A stretch of 64,000 bases of DNA from an uncultured Pseudomonadota bacterium. Lineage in GTDB: Bacteria; Pseudomonadota; Alphaproteobacteria; RF32; CAG-239. How positions within the stretch are numbered: the stretch's first letter is position 1; every line of letters starts with the position of its first letter. The notes beneath the pieces were generated by a model. That model did not search any database. It was given only the letters and a program-made list of their open reading frames with translations, and was not told the origin of the DNA. This document shows, piece after piece, positions 23,862-32,559 of the stretch. The translations under genes were made by a program, and so were the position numbers. Location of the stretch: positions 1-64,000 of the forward strand of contig CADAJN010000006.1 of assembly GCA_902788365.1 (NCBI GenBank), in the 5' to 3' direction.

Positions 23862-25553
23862 ATGGATAAAGATGATTTGAAGAGTTTTTATATTGCCGTA
23901 TTATTGTCGGCAATCATTGTTTTTGGCGTGAATTATATGTTTCCGAAGCCAAAAGCGCATGAAACTGCAACAGAAACGGTAAATGTTGAAGTGGCTGCGG
24001 TTGACGGTCAGACGGCAGATTCAGCTCAAACAGATGCGGCCTCTGAGGAAAATGCGCCGGTATATGCCGATTTAAAGGATACTTTGGCACAAGATACACG
24101 TTTGCCGATTAAAAATGAAAAAATTTCGGGCAGTATTCGCCTTAAGGGGGCGCGTTTTGATGAAATATTGCTGACAAAATATAAGCAAACAATAGAAGAT
24201 AACAGTCCGGCGGTGGAGTTGTTTGCACCGGCAAAAACCGAGGGCGCATTTTTTGCGCAATACGGTTGGTTAAGCTCGGATAAAAGTCTGATTTTGCCGG
24301 ACAGTGATACGTTATGGCGAGTGGAAGGAAATGCCACATTGACCGATAAAACTCCGGTTACATTGGTGTGGTATAACGGACAGGGATTGAAATTCAGCTA
24401 TACGATTACCTTAGATGAAAATTATTTGTTTCATGTAACGCAGACAGTTGAAAATCATACCGGACACGCTGTATCGTTAACCCCATATGGTTTAATCAGT
24501 AAGCACGCCTCTGAAGAAAATATGGCCGGCGGCATTGCTCACCAAGGTTTATCGGCAATTTTTGATGATAAACTCAAAGAAATTCCGTATGGCAAAATCA
24601 GTGAAGAAACCGAAACATTTGAAACCACCGGCGGGTGGGCCGCTATGTCAGACAAATATTGGTTTGGTGCGTTTGTATTTAACAATGCGTTTCAAGCTAA
24701 AGTGAATTTGCGCAAAACCGGTGACAATACATTTCAACTTGATTTTAAGGGTTTACCGCTTGAAATTCAATCAGGGGCAAGCGCTTCGCTCAGCACAGAG
24801 CTGTATGCCGGCGCCAAAGAAATCAAATTGCTTGACGAATATGCAAAGACCATCAGCAAATTTGACCTAACGGTTGATTTCGGATGGTATTATTTCTTGA
24901 CAAAGCCGTTTTTCTATATTTTGGATTATTTGTATCATCTGCTGGGGAATATGGGTTGGGCTATCATATTATTTGCGGCATTGTTACGCTTACTGTTATT
25001 CCCGCTTGCCAATAAGTCGTATGAAAATATGTCAAAAATGAAAAAATTACAGCCGAAATTAACGGCGTTGCAGGAAAAATACGGCGATGATAAAATGGCT
25101 CTGCAACGTGCTACGATGGAACTGTATAAACGCGAAAAAGTCAATCCGGCGGCGGGCTGTTTGCCGATGTTTATTCAAATTCCGATTTTCTTTTCGCTCT
25201 ATAAAGTGTTAGTGATTGCGCTTGAAATTCGTCATGCGCCGTTTATCGGTTGGGTAAAAGATTTGTCGGCGCCGGATCCGCTGGTAATTTCTGAGTGGGC
25301 GCATATTTGGGTGCCGTCGGCGCTTGATATCGGTGTGTGGCCGATGATTTACGGTTTTACCATGTTTATTCAAAATCGCTTAAATCCGAAACCTGCCAAT
25401 AAAGATCAGGCCAGAATGTTTGCACTGATGCCACTTATATTCATGATTATGTTTGCGCATTTTGCCGTCGGCTTGGTCATTTATTGGACACTGAGCAACA
25501 TTTTATCACTTATTCAACAAAAAATCATTATGTATAAGAACGGGGTAAAATGA
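23862..25553 (+). CDS. yidC: Membrane protein insertase YidC
   Basis: A 563-residue inner-membrane insertase that places small membrane proteins into the bilayer, alone or with SecYEG. An N-terminal transmembrane helix (~5-25) is followed by an acidic linker, the large periplasmic beta-sandwich typical of Gram-negative YidC (~60-330) and the conserved five-helix core (~340-560) with NPAAGCLPMFIQIPIFFSLY. Its last 4 nt overlap the start of engB. The gene order rpmH-rnpA-yidD-yidC-engB is complete. Confidence 0.97.
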   Translation: MDKDDLKSFYIAVLLSAIIVFGVNYMFPKPKAHETATETVNVEVAAVDGQTADSAQTDAASEENAPVYADLKDTLAQDTRLPIKNEKISGSIRLKGARFDEILLTKYKQTIEDNSPAVELFAPAKTEGAFFAQYGWLSSDKSLILPDSDTLWRVEGNATLTDKTPVTLVWYNGQGLKFSYTITLDENYLFHVTQTVENHTGHAVSLTPYGLISKHASEENMAGGIAHQGLSAIFDDKLKEIPYGKISEETETFETTGGWAAMSDKYWFGAFVFNNAFQAKVNLRKTGDNTFQLDFKGLPLEIQSGASASLSTELYAGAKEIKLLDEYAKTISKFDLTVDFGWYYFLTKPFFYILDYLYHLLGNMGWAIILFAALLRLLLFPLANKSYENMSKMKKLQPKLTALQEKYGDDKMALQRATMELYKREKVNPAAGCLPMFIQIPIFFSLYKVLVIALEIRHAPFIGWVKDLSAPDPLVISEWAHIWVPSALDIGVWPMIYGFTMFIQNRLNPKPANKDQARMFALMPLIFMIMFAHFAVGLVIYWTLSNILSLIQQKIIMYKNGVK

Positions 25554-26185
25554 GCGAAAAGTTTACACCTCAAGAGCTAGAAGCGGCAACAGCGCAATTT
25601 TTGCGACCATGCAATTTTATGCTCAGTGTGGCGCAGCTCAGCCAATTACCGGATGCTAATTGTGCGGAAATTGCTTTTGCCGGTCGTTCCAATGTGGGAA
25701 AATCAAGCCTGATTAACGCCTTGTTTAATCAAAAGAAACTGGCAAAAACGTCGGCCACGCCGGGGCGCACGCAACAACTCAATTTCTTTGATTTTGACGG
25801 TAAGCTGTATTTGGTTGATTTGCCGGGGTATGGTTATGCCAAGGCGCCGGAAAAATTGGTGAAACAATGGCAACTGGTGCTCAAAGATTATCTGCGCGGA
25901 CGGCCGAATTTGCGTCGTGTATTTCTGCTGATTGACGCGCGGCACGGCATTAAAAAGGAAGATTTGGAAATTATGAAAATGCTGGATGAAGCCGCGGTGG
26001 TGTATCAGATTGTGTTGACTAAAAGCGATAAGGTTACAAATACCGAGCTGCAAAAGGTGCAAACCGCCGTCAGCACAGAAATCAAAGCGCATGCGGCAGC
26101 CATGCCTGATATTTTAGTTACCAGTTCGGAAAAGAAAATCGGGCTTGATTGGTGTCGCGCCGAAATTTGCAGCTTGATGGAATAA
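25550..26185 (+). CDS. engB: Ribosome biogenesis GTPase EngB (YsxC/YihA)
   Basis: A 211-residue TRAFAC GTPase that acts in assembly of the 50S subunit. G1 is GRSNVGKSSLINAL, G2 includes Ser-Ala-Thr-Pro-Gly-Arg-Thr-Gln, G3 is VDLPGYGYAK and G4 is LTKSDK. It overlaps yidC by 4 nt, so translation is probably coupled. Confidence 0.95.
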   Translation: MSEKFTPQELEAATAQFLRPCNFMLSVAQLSQLPDANCAEIAFAGRSNVGKSSLINALFNQKKLAKTSATPGRTQQLNFFDFDGKLYLVDLPGYGYAKAPEKLVKQWQLVLKDYLRGRPNLRRVFLLIDARHGIKKEDLEIMKMLDEAAVVYQIVLTKSDKVTNTELQKVQTAVSTEIKAHAAAMPDILVTSSEKKIGLDWCRAEICSLME

Positions 26186-26203
26186 TTTTTAAGGGCGTGA
26201 AAA

Positions 26204-26836
26204 TCAGAGCAATTGTTGTAAACGTGCAATAATTTTATCAAACATTGCTGCGGTTAGAACGTTGGTGTTGATATTATAGCGCGATGTATGGTATGAATCA
26301 ATCAGCGTAATATTGTGGTGTGGTAGCAGATGTTCGGCACCGTGAGCAAATTTGTAAGCGGATTTTTTATAGCCGAGAGCTTGCAAAACGGCACCGTGCG
26401 ACACCGATCCCAAACTTAAAATCAGCTTCAAATGCGGCATAGCGGCAATTTCAGCCTGTAAAAACGGTCGGCAAGCGGCAATTTCATCGGCTGTCACTTT
26501 GTTTTGCGGCGGCACACAACGCACAGTATTGCTGACACGCACGTTTAACAGCTCAAAACCGTCATTTTTAATGCGACCGTAGTTACCCTGCGCAAAGCCA
26601 AATTTTTTAAGCGCCGGATATAAAATATCGCCGGCATAATCGTTGGTAAATGGCCGATTAGTTTGATTAGCACCATTTAAGCCGGGCGCCAAACCCACCA
26701 CTAAAATTTCAGCATCTAAGCTACCGAATGATTCCACCGGCGCATTGTGATAAGACGGAAATTTGTTTTGGTTTTGTGTGCGAAATTCCACCAATCGCGG
26801 GCATTTTGCACAATTTTGGGCAGGGCATAACAGCAT
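26204..26836 (-). CDS. Uracil-DNA glycosylase, family 4/5 type
   Basis: A 210-residue repair enzyme that removes uracil, and possibly other damaged bases, from DNA. The N-terminal Cys-x4-Cys-x2-Cys pattern (Cys-Pro-Ala-Gln-Asn-Cys-Ala-Lys-Cys) suits the [4Fe-4S] cluster of these families. Motif 1 is GLAPGLNGANQTNRPF and the C-terminal motif is Asp-Ser-Tyr-His-Thr-Ser-Arg-Tyr-Asn. These point to the family-5 (UdgB-like) branch. It is a single-gene unit convergent with engB; ATCTCC on the plus strand marks its GGAGAT ribosome site. Confidence 0.85.
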   Translation of the reverse strand: MLLCPAQNCAKCPRLVEFRTQNQNKFPSYHNAPVESFGSLDAEILVVGLAPGLNGANQTNRPFTNDYAGDILYPALKKFGFAQGNYGRIKNDGFELLNVRVSNTVRCVPPQNKVTADEIAACRPFLQAEIAAMPHLKLILSLGSVSHGAVLQALGYKKSAYKFAHGAEHLLPHHNITLIDSYHTSRYNINTNVLTAAMFDKIIARLQQLL

Positions 26837-26972
26837 TTTTATCTCCTTTGATAAACATCATAAAGCGCAAAAAAAATGCTGTCTACTATTTAAATTCGTT
26901 TTTTCACGGTTATATACAACTCGTAACACCTAAACTTTATCATATAAACATTTATAAATGGAGATATTGAAA

Positions 26973-27539
26973 ATGAAACGAATTTTATTGTTATCAAGTG
27001 CGGTTTTATTGTCGGCAACGACGGCTCACGCTTCCGGCTGGCAAAATATGCACAATAATGTTCAACCCTATATCGGTGCCGAATATGTTTATTCACGGGC
27101 AAAACAAGGCGGTTTGGCAAGTGATTTTAAAAAGAATTTCCATTCCGGTAAGGCCGATTTAGGTATGCAATTTTTCAAAAATTGGGATTTGGAATTTTCG
27201 TATCAGCAAACCGGTGAGCTGAAGAATAAAAGCGGATATGAAGGCAGAGATGTTAAGAATTATTTATCTATTTTTGCACTGGATTTATATGGCAAATATC
27301 CGATTATGTGCAGCAATTTGGGAATGTTGGCCACAGCAGGTGCAGCAATAAATCACGCCAATTATAAGGGATTGCCGGATAAAGCGTTCACCCGTGTCGG
27401 ATATCGTGCCGGTTTGGGCTTGCAATATGATATGGGCGAGCATTGGGCGGCGCGCGTGGTTGGACGTTATTCTTATATCGGTGCCGAACGCTTGAATAAC
27501 TTAAAAGAAGTAACTGTCGGTATGTTATATCGCTTTTAA
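26973..27539 (+). CDS. Small outer-membrane beta-barrel protein
   Basis: A 188-residue protein with a signal peptide cut after Ala-His-Ala near residue 20. It then shows alternating hydrophobic strands typical of an eight-stranded OmpA/OmpX-type barrel and ends Met-Leu-Tyr-Arg-Phe, a good barrel-assembly signal. GGAGAT lies about 9 nt before the ATG at 26973; an ATG five codons upstream overlaps this site and is unlikely. Function (adhesion, integrity or pore) cannot be told from sequence. Confidence 0.75.
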   Translation: MKRILLLSSAVLLSATTAHASGWQNMHNNVQPYIGAEYVYSRAKQGGLASDFKKNFHSGKADLGMQFFKNWDLEFSYQQTGELKNKSGYEGRDVKNYLSIFALDLYGKYPIMCSNLGMLATAGAAINHANYKGLPDKAFTRVGYRAGLGLQYDMGEHWAARVVGRYSYIGAERLNNLKEVTVGMLYRF

Positions 27540-27687
27540 TTATTATATTCGTTGAAAATCTGCTTAAGTAAGAATCCGTCGTTGTTGCGGCGGATTTTTT
27601 GTTTTGCGTGATTGGTAAAAATTCATAGAATGTTAAATTTCGGTGCGTATCATATCTTTTATACAGGCAATTATACGGACGGCGCCC

Positions 27688-28836
27688 ATGAAAGAAATCA
27701 ATCAGCAACTTGCAGTTACGCAGCAAAAATTTTCGGATTTTTATCAACAAAATTTACGCGAAATATATACGCAGCTTGAACCGGTGCGACATGAAAAAAT
27801 TCAAAGTGTTATCATCAGAACGCTTGTTTCCGGTGCCATTATCTTTTTTGTCTGGTGGTTGTGCTATATTGATTTTATTAGTTCTGAAGTGTATGAATCG
27901 GAAGGATTTATGAAATTTTGCGGGCTTTTTTTGTTTGGCGCGGCATATTTAATATACGAGCCGTTTGAATCTTATCGCACCACCACCAAAAATCGCGTGA
28001 TGAAAATTATTCTTTCATTTTGGGGTAAATTTACTTATTCGCATGAGAAAGATATTATCGGCGATCCAGTGCTCAAAAAATCGGAAATATTTACTTATTT
28101 CAATCAAACCGAAGTTGATGACGCGTTTTGGGGACATTATAACGGTGTAGAAATAGATGTATCTGAACACGATGTTATGATTCATGGTGACAAAGGTAAT
28201 ACGCACATTTTTAAAGGCGCGCTGATTATGCTTGATTTTCCGAAAAAATTCAAAGGTCAGACGGTGGTGTTAAACAAATGGCGTCTTCTGAATATGATTT
28301 GGAATAATCCGTTGTTGATTGTTCCGCTTGCCGTTATGATCGGTATATTATATATGCCGTTGCTGTTTATGTATGACAGTCGCAGAGGTCTTGGGGAATT
28401 TGATTGGGGCATGTTTTTACCGTTTTTTATTCCGTTAATGGGGATGATAGCTATATTTGCATTTTTGTATTGGGCTTGGCAACGCAAAAATCCGCGCCGT
28501 GCCACACAAAAAGTGGCTTTGGAAGGTCTGCCTTTTATGCGGCGGTGGCAAATTTTGACCGATGACCAAGTGGAAGCGCGCTATATTTTAACGCCGGTAT
28601 TTATGGAAAAAATGTTAGCAATAAAACGCTTGTTTCACGGCAAAGCCATTGATTTCAGCTTTTTTGATAATAAGCTGCTGATTGCGGTGCACACACGCAA
28701 AAATTTGTTTGAAACCACCTCTTTGTTTGTGCCTGCTTTGAGTTATCACAAAGTGCGCGAGGTAATCAGTCAGCTCAACAGTATTTTTTCTGTTATTGAT
28801 GTGATTAACGAAAACAAAAACAATTTTAGCGAGTAG
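27688..28836 (+). CDS. DUF3137-family membrane protein
   Basis: A 382-residue inner-membrane protein with an N-terminal pair of transmembrane helices (~33-80), a cytoplasmic domain (~90-200), a second helix pair (~210-265) and a C-terminal domain. The C-terminal segment (Arg-Tyr-Ile-Leu-Thr-Pro-x-Phe-Met-Glu-x-Met...Phe-Phe-Asp-Asn-Lys-Leu-Leu-Ile-Ala-Val) closely parallels the two DUF3137 proteins at 54630 and 55600. An ATG 15 codons earlier is possible. DUF3137 proteins often neighbour LemA; here this copy stands alone. Biochemical role unknown. Confidence 0.75.
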   Translation: MKEINQQLAVTQQKFSDFYQQNLREIYTQLEPVRHEKIQSVIIRTLVSGAIIFFVWWLCYIDFISSEVYESEGFMKFCGLFLFGAAYLIYEPFESYRTTTKNRVMKIILSFWGKFTYSHEKDIIGDPVLKKSEIFTYFNQTEVDDAFWGHYNGVEIDVSEHDVMIHGDKGNTHIFKGALIMLDFPKKFKGQTVVLNKWRLLNMIWNNPLLIVPLAVMIGILYMPLLFMYDSRRGLGEFDWGMFLPFFIPLMGMIAIFAFLYWAWQRKNPRRATQKVALEGLPFMRRWQILTDDQVEARYILTPVFMEKMLAIKRLFHGKAIDFSFFDNKLLIAVHTRKNLFETTSLFVPALSYHKVREVISQLNSIFSVIDVINENKNNFSE

Positions 28837-28844
28837 ACAGCAAA

Positions 28845-30197
28845 TCAGTAGCGGCGACGATTTTTGCTCGGTGAAGTCAATTTCCGCATTGTGCCGGTGG
28901 CAGAACGCGCCTTTGAAGCGGCGTTTTTGGCTTGAAAAGCGGCAAAAATTGCAGTCAGCACCCAGTTGATGATTTTGTTTTGCTGACGTTTACCAATACG
29001 GTTCCACCATCCGCAGATGCGGGCCCACAGCCCGGGCTTTTGCGGCTCAACCTTGCTATCCGCGGTCGGCGGGTTTTGCGTTGATGTTGCAACAGCTGAT
29101 GTGCCGGAGCCTGCCGGCACTTGCGGCGGCAAATACCAATCTTGCGAATTATCCATATTGCAACGGTGCGGCTCCAGCATTTGCATAATTTCTTCATTGC
29201 TGACATAAGCGCCCAAAACACGCGTCAGCGTTCCGTTTTCTTCCAACAACAGCGAATCGCCGCGGCCAAGTAAATCTTCGGCGCCGACAGTGTTCAAAAT
29301 CGTCATGGAATCGGCCGGTGATGACACCTTATAAGACAATCTGGTAGGCAAATTGGCTTTAATCGTGCCGGTAATCACATCAACCGAAGGCCGTTGTGTG
29401 GCAATCACCAAATGAATGCCGGCGGCGCGCGATTTTTGCGCCAACATTTGCACCTGTTTTTCCACCGTTTTATCCGATAAAATCAAGTCGGCAAATTCAT
29501 CAATAACGCATACCACATAAGGCATCTTCTTGCCTTTGGCCAAATATTCGCCGATGTTACGCACCATTTCTTTTTCAAACAGAGAATATCTTTCATTCAT
29601 CAAACTGACCAATCGCGCCAAACAAGAGGCTGCCTCGCTCATATCGGTTATAACCGGTCGTGCCATGTATTTTTGCTTATTATACATTGAAAATTCAATA
29701 CGTTTCGGATCAATCAAAACTATTTTCAGTTCGTCCGGCGTTTTTTTGCTTATCAGCGACAAGATAAACGAGTTTAAACCAACCGATTTACCGGAACCGG
29801 TAGTGCCGGCAACCAGCAAATGCGGCATTTTAGCCAAGTCTTTCATTACCGGACGACCGCGCATATCAACCCCGATGCAAATCGGCAAAGCTTGTTTTGC
29901 CGAAGTAAACGTTTCGGTGTTCAAAATCGGCGTAAACGGAATGGTTTGCGCTTGCGGTTGCGGCACTTCAAAGCAGATATATATTGAATTAGGCACTGTT
30001 GTCACACGAATACCGCTGACGCCTAACTCGCGGGCAATGTCCTTAATCAGTTTTTCTACCGTGGCAAATTTAGAACCTTCGTTGAGCTTAAATTCAATTT
30101 GAGCCACCAGCGGCCCTTCATAGATTTCGCCAATAGTCCCGAAAATACCAAAATGCGCCAGCACTTCGGGCAGTTTATTTTGTAGTCCGTCAATCAT
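28845..30197 (-). CDS. FtsK/SpoIIIE-type DNA translocase core, lacking membrane and gamma domains
   Basis: A 450-residue ATP-driven double-stranded DNA motor. Residues ~1-120 correspond to the alpha domain and ~120-350 to the RecA-like beta domain, with Walker A GTTGSGKS, Walker B VCVIDEFADL and the IATQRPSVDVITG segment. A full FtsK has an N-terminal four-helix membrane domain and a C-terminal winged-helix gamma domain that reads KOPS. Both are absent: the start is the first Met after bamE, and after residue ~360 the sequence becomes a Pro-rich then basic tail with one hydrophobic stretch. It forms a two-gene operon with bamE (gap 2 nt). Confidence 0.85.
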   Translation of the reverse strand: MIDGLQNKLPEVLAHFGIFGTIGEIYEGPLVAQIEFKLNEGSKFATVEKLIKDIARELGVSGIRVTTVPNSIYICFEVPQPQAQTIPFTPILNTETFTSAKQALPICIGVDMRGRPVMKDLAKMPHLLVAGTTGSGKSVGLNSFILSLISKKTPDELKIVLIDPKRIEFSMYNKQKYMARPVITDMSEAASCLARLVSLMNERYSLFEKEMVRNIGEYLAKGKKMPYVVCVIDEFADLILSDKTVEKQVQMLAQKSRAAGIHLVIATQRPSVDVITGTIKANLPTRLSYKVSSPADSMTILNTVGAEDLLGRGDSLLLEENGTLTRVLGAYVSNEEIMQMLEPHRCNMDNSQDWYLPPQVPAGSGTSAVATSTQNPPTADSKVEPQKPGLWARICGWWNRIGKRQQNKIINWVLTAIFAAFQAKNAASKARSATGTMRKLTSPSKNRRRY

Positions 30198-30199
30198 TT

Positions 30200-30661
30200 T
30201 TATAAATTCCCGTCAGATGATGATTTGCCGTCAGCTAAAGGCATATATTGGCCGACACCGCCGAAATATTTGCGGAAGAAGCCTTCATCACGGTCGGTCA
30301 TCTTAGTTTCATCGGAATCAATGCCGATTTTGTTACCGTCCTCCAGTGTGCGGGTCTCAATTTTGCTGACTTTGTCATCTTTAAATGTGATGGCTAAAAT
30401 TTGCCGATCAAGTTCTTTTGGTTTTAAAAATGCAATTTGTTCCACCGTTGATGACATATAAATCCAATGGTCATCACTCAGTCCGGTAACTAAACTCGGA
30501 CCACCTAAGATGTCTAAAACCTGTTCACGGGTTTGACCGGTTTGAACTTGTTCAACTTTGCTCTGATCCGGCATATTACCGTTGTGAGAAATAAATAAGT
30601 CCGAAGCACAGCCGGCGCTGATCGTTAGTGCAAGCAGAAAAAACATTTTGCGTATTGACAT
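30200..30661 (-). CDS. bamE: Outer membrane assembly lipoprotein BamE (SmpA/OmlA)
   Basis: A 153-residue lipoprotein of the BAM complex, which folds beta-barrel proteins into the outer membrane. The signal peptide ends in a lipobox Ile-Ser-Ala-Gly-Cys (Cys18). The core follows the BamE pattern Val-x-x-Gly-Gln-Thr-Arg-Glu-Gln-Val-Leu-x-x-Leu-Gly-Gly-Pro-Ser. The C-terminus is longer than in E. coli (113 residues). It is the first gene of an operon with the FtsK-like motor and is divergent from the DUF177 gene, an arrangement (bamE opposite yceD) that is common in alphaproteobacteria. Confidence 0.88.
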   Translation of the reverse strand: MSIRKMFFLLALTISAGCASDLFISHNGNMPDQSKVEQVQTGQTREQVLDILGGPSLVTGLSDDHWIYMSSTVEQIAFLKPKELDRQILAITFKDDKVSKIETRTLEDGNKIGIDSDETKMTDRDEGFFRKYFGGVGQYMPLADGKSSSDGNL

Positions 30662-30719
30662 ATTCTTTTTTCCTTATATGTATATTATTATAAGTAATAT
30701 ATAGCACAAGGAATCCAGA

Positions 30720-31238
30720 ATGCAAAAAAAATTTTCATATCCGCTCAAAATTGCTGATTTAAAACAGAATGAATATAAGTTTCTGCTTGATGCCGATGCA
30801 GCTGAACTTGTGGATATTTCCGAGATTTTGCAGGTGGAAAAAGCTCATTATTTTAAAGCAGAAATAAAAGTTCACCCGAATATTCGTGAACATTTATTGC
30901 GTGTGTGGGGAACCGTGCAGGCGGAATTGGAGTTGCAAAGTGTGATTTCATTAAGGAATTTTCGTCAAAAATACGATGTGCCGTTTGAATTGTTTTTTGA
31001 TACCAAAGCCACTTATAAGGATATACGCGAAATGGCGGCGGATATTAACGCCGATGTGCCTGATGTGGTGGAAAACGGCACTATCAATTTGGCAGATATT
31101 GCGTTGGAGCAGGTGGCATTACAAATTGACGACTATCCGCGTGCCAAGGGTGAGGTTTTTTGCTTTCAGACGCCGGAACCAGATGACGCGCAAGAGCGGC
31201 AAAGCCCTTTTGCCGTGCTGCAAAAACTAAAGAAATAA
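30720..31238 (+). CDS. yceD: YceD/DUF177 family 23S rRNA accumulation protein
   Basis: A 172-residue cytoplasmic protein. The C-terminal half has the DUF177 pattern Gly-(x)-Ile-(Asn/Asp)-Leu-Ala-Asp-Ile-Ala-Leu-Glu-Gln-Val...Asp-Asp-Tyr-Pro-Arg-Ala-Lys-Gly. In other bacteria YceD affects 23S rRNA levels and is followed by rpmF and plsX; here the next gene is convergent, so that linkage is broken. Start at 30720 follows AAGGAAT. Confidence 0.8.
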   Translation: MQKKFSYPLKIADLKQNEYKFLLDADAAELVDISEILQVEKAHYFKAEIKVHPNIREHLLRVWGTVQAELELQSVISLRNFRQKYDVPFELFFDTKATYKDIREMAADINADVPDVVENGTINLADIALEQVALQIDDYPRAKGEVFCFQTPEPDDAQERQSPFAVLQKLKK

Positions 31239-31243
31239 GCTGA

Positions 31244-31864
31244 CTATTTGGTGTTTTGTTGCGGCGTTTCCGCTTTATTTTCATCTGCAGTTTCGGTTTT
31301 ATTTTCAGCCGCGTCTGTTTGTGGTGTTTGTGCTGCAGTGTTCGGTGCTCCACTTTCGGCGCCATCATTGGCAATTTGCGCCAGTTCATCAGCGCTCAGT
31401 TCAATTCTTTCATCATTAAATATTACATAACCGCTGACAGGCTTGCCATTTTCATAAATAATTTCCGCATTTAATTTACCCTCGGCATCATAAGTTTTTT
31501 GGGCACCGTCGTAAATGCCGTTAACATAGTGCATTTCATTATGCAAAGCGCCGTCAACATAATATTGATTAAGTTGTCCGTCTAAAATGCCGTTTTTAAA
31601 TTCGGCCTGATATTGCAGTGAGCCGTTTTCACGATAAAAATAGCCTGTGCCGTCCGGTTTGCCGTCTTTGCTGGTGATTTTCATGCGCACATTGCCATGT
31701 TCGTCATAGGTTTTATACACGCCGTTAATCGGTTTTTCGTTCATATTATAAACAATGCCGTTTATGACATTGGTGTTATTTTCGTTATAAATTTCATTTT
31801 GTTCCGATTCATTACAAGCTGCTAATAAAAGCAAGGCGATGGTCGGTAAAAAGGCAATTTTCAT
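31244..31864 (-). CDS. Lipoprotein with MORN_2/YwqK-type repeats
   Basis: A 206-residue protein. The signal peptide has a lipobox Leu-Leu-Ala-Ala-Cys (Cys17). Residues ~35-145 contain repeats of the Gly-x-x-x-x-Tyr-x-x-x-Gly-x-(Leu/Val) type (Asn-Gly-Val-Tyr-Lys-Thr-Tyr-Asp-Glu, Asp-Gly-Gln-Leu-Asn-Gln-Tyr-Tyr), as in YwqK/MORN_2 proteins. The C-terminal ~50 residues are a low-complexity Ala/Thr/Glu/Gln tail. The ATG at 31864 with GAGGAG upstream is preferred over a longer frame. A second protein with similar repeats is at 51698. Likely membrane-anchored in the periplasm; role unknown. Confidence 0.75.
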   Translation of the reverse strand: MKIAFLPTIALLLLAACNESEQNEIYNENNTNVINGIVYNMNEKPINGVYKTYDEHGNVRMKITSKDGKPDGTGYFYRENGSLQYQAEFKNGILDGQLNQYYVDGALHNEMHYVNGIYDGAQKTYDAEGKLNAEIIYENGKPVSGYVIFNDERIELSADELAQIANDGAESGAPNTAAQTPQTDAAENKTETADENKAETPQQNTK

Positions 31865-31951
31865 CAAACGTCTCCTCAAATACAAGATTATCTTAAAAAA
31901 TTCGGCAACGCTTGTCAAATTAAAATATATGTTTATGAAATGTGTATTGCG

Positions 31952-32443
31952 TTATTTTGTAAGCGTATCTTTAATGGCTACATGTGCTTCAATCTGTTTG
32001 ATAATTTCTTGTTCGTCCTGCGGTGTCAAAATACCATAAAGCGGCACCGAAAAAGGCGTAAACGCGCCGTTGTGACGTTGCAAAAAATTATACTGATAAT
32101 CAATGCCTGCCTTAGGCAATAATACCAGAATTTTACGCTTTTTCAAACAACACCATACTTCGCGGATTTCGGCACCGGCCACATCACGCCAATAAAGCGG
32201 CTCGGTATGGTCAATTTTAATATATTCGTCAGTAATTTCGGCCATTTGGTGCTTGTAAATGCACTTAAAATACCACATAAGGCACGAAAAAATAAACGTG
32301 CCGAGTAAAACTTGCGTTTGCGGCCAATAATATAACCGAGGACAACAAACAGCAATATAAATCAGCATAATCAATAGCACGGCATTTAAGATAAACCAAG
32401 CATTGAGCCAATCAAAGTGATAATAAAATTTCTTGCTTTGCAT
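31952..32443 (-). CDS. Small membrane protein, hypothetical
   Basis: A 163-residue protein with two transmembrane helices (~12-34 and ~46-64) and a C-terminal ~100-residue cytoplasmic domain that is beta-rich with several Trp/Tyr and a Cys-Cys-Leu-Lys-Lys-Arg segment, reminiscent of PH-like (bPH-type) membrane proteins. AGGAGG lies upstream of the ATG. No family is assigned with confidence. Confidence 0.65.
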   Translation of the reverse strand: MQSKKFYYHFDWLNAWFILNAVLLIMLIYIAVCCPRLYYWPQTQVLLGTFIFSCLMWYFKCIYKHQMAEITDEYIKIDHTEPLYWRDVAGAEIREVWCCLKKRKILVLLPKAGIDYQYNFLQRHNGAFTPFSVPLYGILTPQDEQEIIKQIEAHVAIKDTLTK

Positions 32444-32559
32444 ACGAGCCTCCTTCGGTTATTATTTCTGATAGTTTAGCATTAAAGGAGTTCCTTTGGC
32501 AAGAATTTTTTATAGTTCAAAACTATTTGTATATTTTTTAGATATATGTTTCCTATAAT

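Noticed and set aside
26460..26475. AAAAACGGTCGG as another recombination site
   Set aside because: It lies inside the uracil-DNA glycosylase gene and lacks the inverted half.
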